Notes: generated from the sequence alone by a model not told the origin. A DNA stretch of 64,000 bases from Adiantum capillus-veneris (GCA_014529385.2 CM043957.1:83373381-83437380); one strand, 5' to 3'. Positions 33,696 through 50,059 are shown, counted from the first letter of the stretch. Numbers and translations are program-made.

Positions 33696-34773
33696 CATGA
33701 GCTTAAGATGGTTGCACAACCAATTGAAAAACGTACAACAATTGAAGAAGTGACTGAGGAGGAGTGGGAGTACTCTCTGGGTTGCGCGACAAGGTAGGTT
33801 TGCAATGTACGACTAGCGACTTTTAAGATGTTTGAACGGCCACTCAAAATCTTTGTTGGTTGTAGTATAAGTCATACATAGCAGCATGGTGTAAAGATCG
33901 ACATTTTAGGGTGGAATGAATCGACAAAAAGAATCTTCCTCAAGATTGTGGAGTCATGGCAAAATTTGAATAGTCTAGTCGATGACGGTCCTGTGATGCA
34001 AATCCTGTGGTGGCGGAACTCACTTACTTCGGCACGCTTCAAGAGATTTTGAGGATCGATTATAGAGTATTTTTTGTTGACTTGTTTGACGTGAAAGGGT
34101 TTAAGATAAACATGGAGGGTCACAACGCTACTGTGTGCAAAAGAGAGTCTGGTTTCCTTGAAGTGGATTCAACTAAAAAATGAACCGACCTAAGAGACAC
34201 TTTCGTACTACCCGAGCATTGTGAACAAGTAAGTTATGTGCTTCGAAGCTATCCAAGTTTAAAAGCTATGTGCTTGGAAGCTCTCATGTAAGTTATGTGG
34301 CTCTGGCAGGTGATATTTCATCCTACAAAGTCTGCATCAAATTGGTGGTACGTCATAGAGGTAGCTCCTTGTAGTGCATGGACATATGAGGGCTACCATG
34401 TGCCAATCACAACAGCATCAATGGAGGAGATTGGAGAAGATGCTCAGTTAGAAGTCGTTGAGGCGATGCCAGATGAGCATCAAGCTGCTACTCTCTATGG
34501 GGTGCATGTAGAGGATCTACAAAATGAAACGGAGGACATCTGCCTAAAAGGGAGATCTCTCTATATATATAGGGATTTATGTTGAGCTGTGCAAGGATGA
34601 GAGAGAGACCTCTTAAAGCTATAAACATTATATTTGAACAAATTTGCTCCGTTTTATAATATATATCGTATTCACGTGGCTATACTTGAGAAATTTAAAT
34701 TGTGCATTGCATCCACTCCAGGTACGTATGCTCTAGGTATGTTCTCACAAGCAGGGGCACTCCTTGCCAACGA

Positions 34774-35028
34774 GCACTACGCTCCGCGTGCGATGGAGAT
34801 TGAGGCTGCAATCCCGGGTGATCCGTCTCTGCTCATAGATGCTACTCGCCCCTCCACTAGATCTAGTTGATCGGGTGAAAGAGAGGCTAAGAAGCAGTAG
34901 TAGTGCTTCTTAGTATCCCTTTCATCCGATCAACTAGATCTAGTGGAGGGATGAGCAGAATCTATGAGCAGAGATGGATCACCTCCTTCGCGATTACAGC
35001 CTCAGTCTCCATCGCACCCGGAGCGTAT
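34774..35028. repeat. Foldback: 123-bp imperfect inverted repeat with 7-nt loop
   Basis: The left arm (34774-34896) and right arm (34904-35028) are reverse complements with scattered mismatches and a few small gaps. The loop is GTAGTAG. The inner 45 bp, around CCACTAGATCTAGTTGATC, pair almost perfectly. A transcript would form a long hairpin like a young miRNA precursor or MITE foldback. It lies between the two CACTA genes. Confidence 0.9.
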
Positions 35029-35228
35029 GCTTTTACAAGATACGTAGAATGCACATGGGAGACAAATTCACAAGAACTTCACAGGAATCTCTCTACACAG
35101 GAATCCCTCCCTCTTCATGAGTCCTCTCTCTCTCTCTCTCTCTCTCCCTCTCTCTCTCTCTCTCTACTTGTCCATGTTTTCTTCTCCATTCAATATTAAG
35201 ATTAAATGTTCGGTTGTTTAATGCAGGT

Positions 35229-36565
35229 ATGGATGATGATGAGTTTCTTTCTTCTTTGTCACCCCGGAAGCGGTAGTGGTACGAGGATCGTCATCGCTCT
35301 GGAGCACCATCATGTCGTTCTACTCCTTCAGCATCTCCCTCTGTTTGGAGAATTCAGTGCGCTCTAAAGCTTCGGTGTCGATGAGACGATCTTTACACTT
35401 GTCTAGGCACCGACGCTCTAGTGGTGGCGGCAACGGTTGTTGTGGGGATGCCACCGCTGATTCCTCAACACCACTTCATGTTCGACAAGGCTCTTTACCT
35501 TCCCCTTCTTTGCCCGCCCCCACTCCAACCACGGCATCGCCATCTACGCAATGTTTTGCACGGCTGATGACCCTTCCTGGCTACACACCACTACCTACTC
35601 TTCTGAGAGTCACCCCTGTCAAAAACTCCTCGCTTCGGAGCCCAGACTCGAGTGGAGACACCTGACGTCCGTATCCCCATCGACATGCCACATAGAGACA
35701 CCTGCCAGGACACTTAGGTTTACACGTCACAGGCGAGAGGGCTTGCCTTACTACATCGACTTCAACGGCGGCATCATCTTGGATGATGACGGCAAGAAGG
35801 TGATCTCACGCATGCGTGGTCTTTGCTCTCATGTGTTTAGACACTACATACTAAACACCTAGAGCGAAGTACCAAGTGAATTAAAAGACAGAGTCATCAG
35901 CATACTGCATGACGAGTTTCCCGCGTCAACACGGGATGATCACTTCAATGAAGACCTAATGAAGGTTCAAATGCGCGAATACTATAAGCACAAGCGTTCT
36001 GAACTGCAAAAATCAATAAAGCATAGGTGCAACAGACCAGATTGGCTAGCCAAAGAAGAGTGGAAGAATGAGAAGCAAGCAGCACGCAAGAATCCTGACA
36101 AGTGGAAGCAACAAAAGGAGGCAGCCAAAGCGCAAGTAGAGGCAGGGAGCTTGCACAACTTGGGGAGCGGCGGGTGGGCATCATTTGAGGCCTATTTTGT
36201 AAGTGTTTTTGCATTGCTCTTTAGGTTTGGTAGTTACGTCTATTTGTACTTTCAAATTTTAGCATAATGGATTCTTGTATGTTTTGAACAGTGCTTGATG
36301 ACAGAACGTGACCCCACACCATACGAGCGTGAGTACCCAGGCAGTAAGGGCTTAAACGCCCTGATGGACATTCTGAGTTCTTCCGATGGCATGGTTAGTA
36401 TTAGGGTTTACTCTTTTCTATTTGTTGTATTGTTTTGTAAATTATATGTTTATACTTATAGAAAGCTGTCTTATTGTGTTTTGTTTTTTTTGCAAAATCT
36501 GACAGATACGCCGCTTGGACGCGATGAGACGTCTGATTAGACGACGTCAGTCTAGCCGTAGCTAG
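35229..36565 (+). pseudogene. Second CACTA gene, plant transposase (Transposase_24-like)
   Basis: The readable part is 35640-36565. A frame with RREGLPYYIDFNGGIILDDD leads across one TAG (near 35862, where the family has a conserved Trp before SEVP) to LKDRVISILHDEFP, a Lys/Arg-rich helix, and RKNPDKWKQQKEAAKAQ..GSGGWASFEAYF. Plausible introns are 36199-36291 (GTAAGT..ACAG) and 36394-36505 (GTTAGT..ACAG), and the final exon ends at TAG 36563-36565. This architecture matches plant 'transposase, Ptta/En/Spm' proteins (PF03004-like) encoded beside TNP2. An earlier ATG at 35229 (MDDDEFLSSLSPRKR) directly follows a possible AG splice site but is soon broken. Dimerisation or terminus binding is the role known for such CACTA companions. 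Confidence 0.7.
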
Positions 36566-37306
36566 ATATCATTAGTTTCCTTTTGTCATAGCATATGGAC
36601 CATGAGATGAAGTGTATACGTCTTTTTGTAACTATTAGAAAACCATGAATATTTTCTCAATAATGATAATGGTGTTGTAACTATTACATTTGCAGAGGGT
36701 TTCCAATCAACGAGCAAAGAAAACCAAGCAAAGCCAATTTTTGAGTAAATATGACTAACACCCTTGACAAATTGTTGCAAGCGCAAGCTATATTGAAGAA
36801 AATAATTATGTATGCATGATGGATTCGACCTCCCAGCATATCAATGAAAAATGGTCGTACATCTAAAATTACCACAAAGTAGCTAAGGCTTTAAAATATT
36901 AATCTTCTTACATGTTGAGGCCCTAACAAAATCCCAAGTCATAAGAGATCTAAAATGCGGTTACTTATGGATGTGTCACCATAGATAGCTAAGATCTTCC
37001 GCCCTCTCATCTGAAATCCCTTTCCTCTCGTTGCTCTTGAAATTCTTTCCTTGCATCAACAAAAAGCATTGCATGTTAGAACCTTACAGATGTCAGAAGT
37101 GCAAACGCTAGGGGTTGACATGATGGACCTTCTTTTGAAGCTAATGGGGCATGTTCTTTTTTGCTACAACATGTAGGCCAAGTGCATTTTCTTGCGGGTT
37201 GGCAACAACATTCCATGTGAAGGGAGCCTTGCCGAGGACACAGCTTCCTTTAACTCTTTTTGGGCTTGCAAATTGCAACACTAAAGTACCTGTTGTACAC
37301 ACAGGT

Positions 37307-37341
<35 letters not shown>

Positions 37342-37990
37342 AACGTGTATGTGTTTTTGTCTTCTTATCAAAAGTGAGACATTGGAAGAGACCAATTGAG
37401 TATTGAACAAGCATGGAGTGTATGAGCTCTCATAATTTATCGCTAGATTTTTCTATGGATCGCTAGATAAGCCATCCCAACAGTATTGTTGCCTTTCTAC
37501 TTACAAGGTAACTCCAAGGTAACAAAGAAAGGAGACTATGAAGCTGCATGGTTTACTCTAGTATCTAGTCTTCCACATCCTTTTCAATATTTTGACTAGC
37601 ATGAACCACCTGCTCTCTCTATGTCAAAATTTTCAGCATGAACCGGTGCACCATTGAAGGGATTGTCGAGGCCGTCTTGAGGAAGGCTGGTATTCCTCAC
37701 TTGATCTACATTGATCTCCTTGGACACAACGGGAATCATGACAAATGGGATTTTCTCTATTTCCTAGACATGCTTCTCGAGATGAGCCCTATTGACAAAA
37801 AGAAAAGGATGAGCAATGAACACTCAAACGCCAATACCAATCATTACCCAAAGTGTGAGCCCCAATATTGAGGTTTTTTCTGATAGTTGTGTGTCTAGTA
37901 AGGCAGTACTGTTCGGGAAAAATCATTTTTCCAAACATACAAAGATCCTTGAATTTGCTAAGAGGAAATTTTAGAAAGTTACATTTTTTG
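36566..37990. other. No gene recognised; (AC)n tract
   Basis: A/T-rich sequence without convincing coding potential. An (AC)n repeat lies at about 37307-37339. The open frame 37638-37871 has no recognisable feature. Confidence 0.6.
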
Positions 37991-41400
<3,410 letters not shown>

Positions 41401-42950
41401 TAAAGTGGAAGCTGGAGTTGGGGCCTGTTGAAGACAACAATTATGTGCTTGTTGTGGAGGTAGCAAAGTGTTCTTTGGTCCGATCAAGGGCGTTTTCAAT
41501 TGCTCAAAGTGCGGAGCCTGTTGAGGTAAGGCCTATGGTTGGTTATGTTCCTTGGAGATTTTCAGTTTGTGATGTGCATATGCTAAGGGTGGACAAGCTT
41601 GTCAAAGAGAAGAAGCCCCATGTTGAAGAGAACCAGTGTGCAAAAGTGGTAGCAGATGTGGAGGTTCCGGTGCGGATTGAAGAGGTAAATCCCGTTCTTG
41701 TGAACAATTTGCATGAAAAGGTAGCAGAGTGCAGTTGAGTTGCAGATATCGAGGGCTCAGAAGTAGGTGAATTAAGTGAGCAAAGTCATGGAGATGGTCA
41801 AGCCTTTGTGGAGCAGCAAGCGGATGAAGATGTAGATACAGAGTCGGTACATGATGCCGGTGATGATGAAGATACAAGCAAGGAGGATAGAGCAAGGAGG
41901 AGATGGAGTCTGATGAACCTGAGTTCGTAAAGGTAAAGCTGCCCTCTTATGTGTTTGATGATATGGTAGTAGACCATGTGCAAGAAGAGCAGGAAACAGA
42001 GCAAGCCGATGTGCATGATGAAGACCAAAGGGAGTGGTATAGGCCAACACATGATGCTATGCAGGTAAAGGTGGTGTGTGGTGCCATGCTAATGGCCATG
42101 CTGATGAAAGTGGTGGTGGAATGTGCCATGGTGGTGCAACAGGTGCAGAGTGCTACCAGAAGGGATTGATCAGCTTTTCCTATGGAGGAAGTTGAGGTGG
42201 ATGCGGTAGAGAACGAGTTTCTCTCTTTCTTGGCAGAGCATGATGTAGAGGTAGAGGAGGTGCTTGAAGAGCAGGTGACTGAAGCGGAAGAGCAGATGGT
42301 GTTGATCAACCTTGAAGGGCCAGTTGTTGACAAGCAAGGGCTTGATGATGCTAGAATCAAGTGTGTGGCCAAAGAGGAGGTTGTGTTTCCAAAGACGGGG
42401 GAGTTTCCGATGCAGCAAACATGTCTAGTGGTGGAGAAAGGAGATTCCCAGGCAGTGGCTTTGCTTTCGTTGAAGGTATGTAAGCTTTGGTTGATGAATA
42501 TGGTGGTAGAAACAACTATTAAGTGGACAAACCAGCAATTGCAGGGGTCTATGGTTGAGGTCTCCACTTTATTTGGTTGAAGGGAGGGTCAGAAATGTGT
42601 TGGAGCTTTGTGTCAGGTACATGTTTTTTGGATGGTGGTATGCTTGATGCTGCTTGGTATGGAGTGGATGCTTGTTTGCTGAGGGATGCATGGAGTGTTG
42701 AAGGTAGGCTATGGGCAGCCTACACACGTGATGGGCTATGTGCTGGGGTATGGAACTATGGTGAGCAGGTACAGATGGGTGGAAGACATCAATGGCAGGT
42801 GTTTGACCCAGATGGAATCTATGTGATGCAGGGGGTGGGGCAGCTCACTTGACGGTTTGGCAATAGGAAAAATAAGACTATGTAAATATGGTTTTGATTT
42901 TCCCATAGTGTGTGCCATGTTTTGTGGTTCGAAGGTGAATAAAGCTCTTT
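41401..42950 (+). pseudogene. Val/Glu-rich open frames, unrecognised
   Basis: Plus-strand frames 41418-41738, 41903-42169, 42182-42580 and 42577-42852 lie end to end in different phases. The first three share a Val/Glu/Asp-rich composition (for example EVEEVLEEQVTEAEEQ), as a frameshifted acidic protein would. The last is Trp/Gly-rich (AAYTRDGLCAGVWNYG). An AATAAA near 42938 could end a transcript. I recognise no domain. A retroelement accessory ORF or a chance purine-rich reading are both possible. Confidence 0.3.
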
Positions 42951-44300
42951 TTTGTTGAGCATTAATGCTCAACTAGGGGGTGGGCAATGATGGTGCAGCC
43001 AAAGTATGTTGACACTAGAAGATGGCATGGGAAGGTATGTGTAGGCTAGCAGAAGCATGGCAAAGGGCTAGAGCAGCTATAAAAATCATGGGCTGACAGG
43101 TAGTTGCAGAGATGTATGGCTGAGTGTGGCTTATAGGCCAAAAAAGGCTCCAGAAGGGGCTAATATGGGAAGCAAGGGAAGGAGGTGCAAGGTGCAGTCT
43201 TTGGGTCCAAGAATGTAGAGCTTGAAGTAATGTAGGAGGATGTCTAGACAGCTCATCAAACAGATCTATAGATCCCAAGATATTGAAGTTTGAAGGTTTA
43301 GTGCGTTGTAGATTCTTGCCGGATAGGGTAGCTAGGGGACAAGTGGCCCAAGGGGATATCAGTGTATAGGCACGTAGTGCTCAATTTATGGAGCCTACCC
43401 ATATTTTTAGATTGCAGCTTATGGCCAGTTGCAGTTTTGCCAGGGGCTAGGTTGGTGCCCACCGACTACATGGGGAATCGTGCCATCTGGTGTTTTTTGG
43501 GTTTTGACAGGGTTCAAGAAGGTGCTATGCAATACATGAAGCTAGAAGGAGTTGACTACGTGTCAAATGAAGCTCAAAGCAAGGAGTTACAACAGTTAAA
43601 AGGATGGCAATTTTTGAACTCAGCAAGGTGACCACTACAGCGGGTCTGCCCTGACAACAACTACCACCTCAGCTCTCTTAGCGGTTATGGACTCTCCAAG
43701 AAAGCTTCTCCAAGCAGCAGAGCCTGCCTCTCTCTAACGAGGTGGCAGCCCCTCGCAGACGATAACTCTCCTTTGTTAGGGGGTAAGAAAAAAAGCCGGT
43801 GGTACTACAACAACACTCTCCTCTTAACACGGAAGTCCTCGGCTGAGAGATCCTCCAGGTATTCATGTGTGGCGGCTCCCTTTCTCCCTCTACTGCTCTC
43901 AAGGTTTTTCCCCCTATTGAGGCATTATTCTTGCATGGAAACCCTTCTTGTTTCCTCGTGTGCAGCCAACACCTTGCAGCCTACGTCAATGGAGATCGTG
44001 GGGGCCACCGAATCTCCCAATAACCCATATGAGCCTTTGCTAGCTAGCAATGTATCCCCAATCACCCCCTCCATTGGGACGGTAGCCTGTTGATCCCCCT
44101 TTATCTTCAAGCCTCTGGCACGACAACCCCTTCAACGACCCTCTATTCTGCAAGCTCCTGTTCATCCTTTGGCCCTCCCAACCTTGTTGTTTCTCTCCCG
44201 GGATTCATCTCGGCGGTGGCCCTCATCAACCCGCCCTCATGGTTTAACACACACCCGGTTTACCCGCCTTCTCTACCCTAACCTCATGTAAGAAATCTCT
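42951..44300. other. No gene recognised
   Basis: An 18-bp palindrome TTGAGCATTAATGCTCAA lies at 42955-42972. Short frames at 43362-43631 and 43773-44093 have no recognisable features. Part of 43640-44300 may be the 5' region of the Penelope-like element downstream. Confidence 0.4.
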
Positions 44301-47300
44301 TTTTGTCCCGGAGGAGCTACGGGGCCTCATGTCCAACCTACCCCTTGAGGATCTTGATCAACTCTCCCTCCCCTCTACCAAAGCCTTTGGCACCGCTATT
44401 GCGGCTTTTGTATCACGGAGTGGTGCCTTTTCCAAGTCAAACCAAGGTGTCATCCTCTCAAGCCCCCCCGCACTTTCCCAACCGCTTTTGGCTCTCTCTC
44501 CACTGCAAGCTCCTCTTCCTTGGCCTTTACCCCACCCCTAGCCACTAATCCACAAAATGAAACTCGACCCATTCTTCTTGCCATCAACAAGCCTTTGGAA
44601 TTTGACAAGATTGTATCACTCTCATTAGTAGAGTTTAAAACCCTTAACCATAAGCTTCACAAAGCCACTTTGCATATCTCGCTCATTTGCAAAATCTTCT
44701 CGCAACCAAAAGACCCCACTTAGTCTTTGCATGAAGCCTCCCCACCTCTCCATAGAGCACTCTCAAGCACAAGCACTCTTGAGTGCCAAGATCGAAGCCC
44801 TTAATATCCAATTTCAATTGGATTGCACCCAAACTTAAATCCATGCCCAGAGTGTTCTTATCAACAACCTTTAAAAAAGCTTTGATTCATACCGCAACCT
44901 TGTAGAAGAAAGGCTCTTAGACCTCACCAAGAAGCTTGCTACCATCTCCTTTCCAAGAGTCCAACCTTCGGCATGGGCCAATTAACTCCTCTCTTGGAAG
45001 CTTTCCTCACTTCATGAATTTGATGCTCTACATCAAAATACGATCCTCCAAACCCATTTGGCCTCTTCCTTGAACTCGTAGCACATAATGCAAGTAAGAG
45101 GGCACAAGCTACCATTTTGGAAGAAGCGGAGTCTCTACCCAAAGAGGAAATGGTTGGAGAATTGTGCATTATGAGGTCACCACTCAAATAAAGAACCTTC
45201 TCTCACCTCCCCCAAAGAGGCCGCCTTACCAAAAAGTCTCTCGCCATTTAGTCCACAATAAAAAACCCCTCCCTTTGGCAAGAGCCTCTCATGAGGAGAT
45301 CATGCATCAACCCTTCAAACAGCCCAAAACCCTCTTCCCCGGGGATCCTCTTTTCCTCCTCCACCCCTTGTAAACATCCCAATACTTCTTCCCCCAAGAG
45401 CCACCTTCTTCCTCCCCCTTCTCCCAACCTCACCTTTGTTCCTCCCCTTTTGAAAACACCTAATTACCCTTTGAGCCCTTATACTACTTCCACCCCTTTC
45501 CCTCACCCTCAACATTCCCATCCAAAGCATAGCCTCCCTAAAAATCCTAGAATGTCAAAAAGCTTGCAATGGAGGAGGAAGAAATAGGTTTTGAGCACCC
45601 TTCCTCTTGGGTCCACTTGCTCTTCTCCCGAACCCCTCTCTTTCCTAACCTTTGGACCCCTCCTCCATGTAACTCCTTTTTTCTTCCCCTCTCTTACCAC
45701 AATAATAGAAAATGGTCAAAATATTGTCTCCCCCTCACCAACCCACATCTCTACAAAATCTTAGCCTTGGGTAAGCAAACCATTTTTTCTCTTGATCATA
45801 AGATAACCAACCTCTCCTTTCACAACTTTGACCAATCGCTCTCTCTCCTCCTCGGAGCGTAAAATTTTGGGCGTTGGACTTAACTACATTCCCCCCTCCC
45901 CTCCTCCGCCTTCTTCTTATATCTTCGGGGCATGTTCCAATCTCGAGAGGAGCCTACAACTCAAGCTCTTATTCAATACGTCACTCCCTCTCTCTTCTTC
46001 CTTTTCTCTCCCCAATCCCTCTTGGAACCCTCCTTCTCACTCCAGTACCATTAGGATTGTTTTTTATTGTACTTTCTCCCGTTTAAAACCCCTCCTTACT
46101 CTTTCTCCCCCTTTTCTTGCTAAACCCTTCTTGTTAGACGCCATTTCTTCCCTCAAAAATGATCGTAAGATTATAATTAAAACGGCTGATAAGAACCGTG
46201 GCCCCGTCATTCTCTCCCAATCTTGGTACAATAAAGAATCTCTACGCCACCTCTTGGACCCTCTCACCTACTCTCATATCTCTTCACCTCATTGTCATTT
46301 TTCCAATCCACTCCTCTTTACATTGTTGCACACTTTCATGTTCTCCCTTCCAAAGAGAGATCATTCATCCTCTCCTGCTCTCAATATCTTTCCCAAATCT
46401 TGTCCCTTCTTCCTTTTATCCAAAATTCAAAAACCTATCCTTGTAGGCCGCCCCATTTATTCCTACAAGGGGTATATCTAGAAAATGCCTCAAAATGGTT
46501 ACATGTACAACTCTTCCCCATAATCTTAGCTAAAAAACAACACCTCAAGGACTTTCATTCTCTTATCTTAGACTTAACCTCCATCACTTTCTCCCCCCAT
46601 GTTACTCTCTTTATCTTTGATGTTGAGTCACTTTACCCTAGCATCCCTATCCGTGAAGGGCTCTACACTCTTAGAAACTCTATCCAAGGTCTTTTTTCCT
46701 ATCCTAAAGTCAACTTCATCCTATCCCTTGCCTTTATCATTCTCAACCATCATTACATCTCTTTCAAAGTTAAGTTCTAGCATCAGGTTAAAGGCACCAC
46801 TATGGGGTCGAATATTGCGGTGGTGTATGCATGTCTTTTTCTTTGCTCCTTGGGAACCTTGTCTCTTCCCCTTATCTCCTTTACTTTAAAAGGTTCACAG
46901 ATGACTTTTGGGGTTTGGGATGCCCCCCCCCCCCCCCCCCCCTCCCCACTAGCCTAAAAGTATGGTCATCCTCTCCAAGATCACATAAAGATAGCTCCCT
47001 TCATCTCCTCGCATGAAGCTTTTATTTTGGACATACACTTCTCCAAAGGGACCTCTTTCTGCTCTACTGGGATTTTTGACACACATTGCCACCAAAAACC
47101 TCTTAACTCTTACAACTACATTTAGTGTGGCAATCTTGGCACCCTACCCCCACCAAAAAAATTGTCTTTATTTTATCGGAGCTCAAGAAGTAAATCATTA
47201 GGGAAAACTCACTTGAGGGTTTTATCTCTATTCGCAACCTTTTCTTCTCCCGGCTTAGGGCTAAAGGCTACCCTTCACCTTTCTTGGAGGCATGTTTTCT

Positions 47301-47740
47301 CTATGTAACCTATGCATCCAGGCCCTCTCTCCTTTTAAAGGGTAACCACAAGAATTCCCCGCCTTCCATTGTCAAAATCCCCTTTTCACCCTTTACCCAT
47401 TCCATTAACCATCCTCTTTCTAGGCTTTTGGAAAGCAACTCCAAGATCCCCCCTATTTCCAAACCAGTCATTTGTTGGCTAAATGCACCCAATCTTGGCA
47501 ACCTGCTCTCAATAAAGAGCCCTTCTCCCCCATCTCCTTGCCTCCCCCTCTTCTTCCTTATTGAAGAGGCCTCCTCCTCATTAAACTCTATAATTACTAC
47601 CTTGGGAACCCCTCCACCCTTTGTTGGATACCTATTTAAACCCTCCTACACCTCTTGTATGATTTATACCAATGAAGAACTAATTGTGAAATGTGTTTGG
47701 TGTAATTCTTTTTGCAAAATTTCACCCCCTTTTCCTCCTT
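44300..47740 (+). pseudogene. Penelope-like element reverse transcriptase, decayed
   Basis: RT motifs appear in order across shifting frames. ILGVGLNYIPPSP (45863-45900) is the pre-RT motif of Penelope-like elements. TADKNRGPVIL follows near 46185, then PFFLLSKIQKP..GRP near 46415-46455, FDVESLYPSIPIREG near 46615-46660, TTMGSNIAVVYA near 46795-46830, catalytic RFTDDFWG near 46891-46914, and FDTHCHQKPLNSYNY near 47076-47120. The block 'DVxSLY(T/P)(N/S)IP..EG' and the GLN(F/Y)IP motif separate this from gypsy, copia and LINE RTs. No GIY-YIG endonuclease could be identified, so an endonuclease-deficient type or lost domain is possible. Many stops, a poly-C run at 46924-46941 and the insertion at 47746 show that it is dead. 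Sequence after 50065 (to about 50270) is its continuation. Confidence 0.85.
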
Positions 47741-47745
47741 CCTTC

Positions 47746-50059
47746 TGTTGGGAATGGGATCATGCTAGCTATGGTGGATGAAAGAGAAACATAGCATCAA
47801 TGTGTGAGTGTGTGTGTAAGCAAGGCTATCACTCAAGTGAATTAGGTTCCAAGATAGAATTGGCTTGGACTCATAAACACAATCTTGAGTATTGACTTAG
47901 CTTAGCACAAGCTCACCATAGACAAGCATGTAGTGCAAAATAGAGTTGTATTTATTCAGTCATGAAGTGAGCTTTAAGTAGATCTACAGCCTTGCTCCAC
48001 AGCATGTGGGATAATTCCACTCTTCTCTCCTTGACTCACACTTTAGGACAAAGCTCACACTTTACAATCCTCCCCTTGAGGTTTGGACTATGACAAAATA
48101 CTGAAAATGCATGATCCACATAGGATAATAAGCTCGTACCCACACATGATGGTAAAATCCACATAGGCTAACAAAATCCACATAGGATGATAATATCCAC
48201 ACAGGAAAATAAAATTCCTCCCCTACAAGTAGAGAAGCTGCATCTTCAAAGTACGTCTTCATAAAAGAGAAGGTGGGTCTCTCCTTTGTCTTCTTCGTCT
48301 TCTACCATGTGAGCTGATCCTTTGTTTGGTCTCTTACCTTTGTTGCTTCTGTTGTTGCTTTCAAGTGCTTCATGGTCTTTGACTTTGTATCCTCCCCTCG
48401 AACAAGTGCTTCTGTCCCCCTTTTTGTTGTGCAATCAGGCTTTATTCTATGCATCATAATGACATGCAACAATATGCAAAGATATCTTATGAAAAGGTTT
48501 ATGCAAAAAATTAATTCTTTCTCTTCCATCTTGGTCATACTCCGAGACCCCAAGCATGCGGTGTTTCTCATACACATTGTCACAAAGTCTTCACACATGG
48601 AGAGGTTTTAGCAATTTGGAGACTCTCCAATGCCAATGTCTATCCCCTTACAAAAGCACATTTATAATGTCATCCATGTAGACGAATATAACTACATACA
48701 TTGCAAGAAGTTGTTGTGCTTGTCTGCAAGATCAATGTGTACTTTAGAATTTCCCTTCAATGTGAAGTACCTCTTCACTTGCGTGAAATCACCCTTCACG
48801 GTTTTGTTTTACCTTGGCGTATTTGTCTTGGAGATGCCTTTGTCAAAGTTGATGGAGATGCTCAACTCTTAAGGCCTTTGGTTGCTTTATCTCTTCCACT
48901 TGGAGCTCTTTGTGTAAGCTATGGGAATGGCTTCGAGCCTTTAGAGTAGTGGGGCCACGGGAAAGGGATCCAAAGGAGGACCTTTTTGCAAGGCCTTATG
49001 GTTCTCGGGGCCGTGTGATCTGGTGCTAGTTCCAACGGGCAAGGTTGGCAGGTCCGGTCAATTGGGGCAGGCGTGGGCAGCAAGGCAGCTTGTCGGGCAT
49101 GCGCAGGCAGGTCACCGGTCATGCGGGCAAAAAAGGTGTTGTAGGAACAGTCCCTAGCGGAATCGACCTACTCCAAAAAATCGGACTTGATGCGAGTTCG
49201 GGTCCGCCCAGCTTGCTCGAAATAGCCAAGTTGATTTGAACCGTAGACCCCACCGGGTCAATGCGCCGTTTGTAGCACACTAACCAACAAGCCCACGAGC
49301 TTTGCTTGTGAGGGAGCTCCTAAAAGTAGAATGTTAAACTCAAGCTAGCAGGCTCCATACTCACACGCACACACCTAATAATAGGTAGCATTGAGGATAG
49401 GTTTAATGGAGTTCCTGGGCTCAGATTGCAGAGCTTGAAGGCTCTATGGAAAGCTTGACGTGAGCACTTTGGGATGAGGTGAGCAATGCAAAAAGAAAAT
49501 GAGTTCAATGAATTTAATCGAAGAGGCAAATGGTGCAAAAGTTGACACAAAAGGGAAATCTAAAATGCAACACAAAAAGATGCTAATCCTCTCCCTAGTC
49601 AAGCCTACCTAGCCATGGAGGGTAGTGGCCTCTTGGGTGTGCCAAGGACATGCCCACACATAGCTAGATTAGTGCTTAATTAGTGAGAGATGCAACTAGT
49701 TATGAAAATGTCAATGGACCATAACAATAATTATGAAATGCCGATCAATCTAATGGAGATGCTAATAATTAACACACTAATGCATAATGACAAATCTAGC
49801 TAGCATAACCTAAAGATCTGATACCAATTGTTGGAAATGGGATTGTGCTAGCTATGGTGGATGAAAGAGAAACATAGCGTCAATGTGTGAGCTTGTGCTA
49901 AGCCAAGTCAATACTCAAGATTGTGTTTATGTATCCAAGCTAATTCTATCTTGGAACCTAATTCACTTGAGTGATAACCTTGCTTACACACACACACTCA
50001 CACATTGATGCTATGTTTCTCTTTCATCCACCATAGCTAACACGATCCCATTCCCAACA
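47746..50059 (-). mobile_element. Non-autonomous LTR element with inverted ends (2.3 kb)
   Basis: It is flanked by CCTTC on both sides (47741-47745 and 50060-50064), a 5-bp target duplication. The left LTR in minus orientation is 47746-48066, with a purine tract on its internal side (AAGGGGAGGAT, plus 48067-48079). At the right, 49829-49887 is the last 58 bp of an LTR in minus orientation, next to a Met-type primer site (TGGTATCAGATC, plus 49815-49826). It is fused to about 170 bp of the same LTR in plus orientation (to 50059). The insertion therefore begins TGTTGGGAATGGGATC and ends with its complement. The interior (48080-49814) has no recognisable gag or pol, so it is a TRIM-like non-autonomous element, copia-like from the primer site. 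It interrupts the Penelope-like gene. Confidence 0.8.

Larger units (their letters stand above)
29435..34585 (+). pseudogene. TNP2: CACTA (En/Spm) transposase TNP2, decayed and interrupted
   Basis: The gene runs in pieces. First is a transposase-associated N terminus (RILCPCNQCKHAVRW, 29540-29610). The TNP2 domain follows: SRLKALLVLLNMHAKFGWSD near 30030, LGMDYNLFHACPNDC near 30280, RWPDFAREAQNLHLGLAMDG near 30590, YNIPPWL near 30705, and HIFKNVG near 32125. DUF4218-like sequence (CMFEKHFPTTMLTIQVHLLV, FFLERFMKTLK) lies at 32590-32820, and DUF4216-like sequence (YFGTLQEILRIDYRVFFVDL, NWWYVIEVAP) at 34010-34370. Many stops and shifts are present. Two insertions split it, a solo LTR (31272-32071) and a reversed gypsy RT piece (about 33135-33695). 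In CACTA elements TNP2 is the catalytic transposase acting on the termini; this copy cannot be functional. Confidence 0.92.

Noticed and set aside
42955-42972. 18-bp perfect palindrome TTGAGCATTAATGCTCAA
   Set aside because: Single copy with no gene context and an A/T-rich centre; not distinguishable from chance.
49250-49330. Possible tRNA-like sequence near GTAGACCCCACCGGGTCAA
   Set aside because: No cloverleaf arms or T-loop consensus could be found around it.
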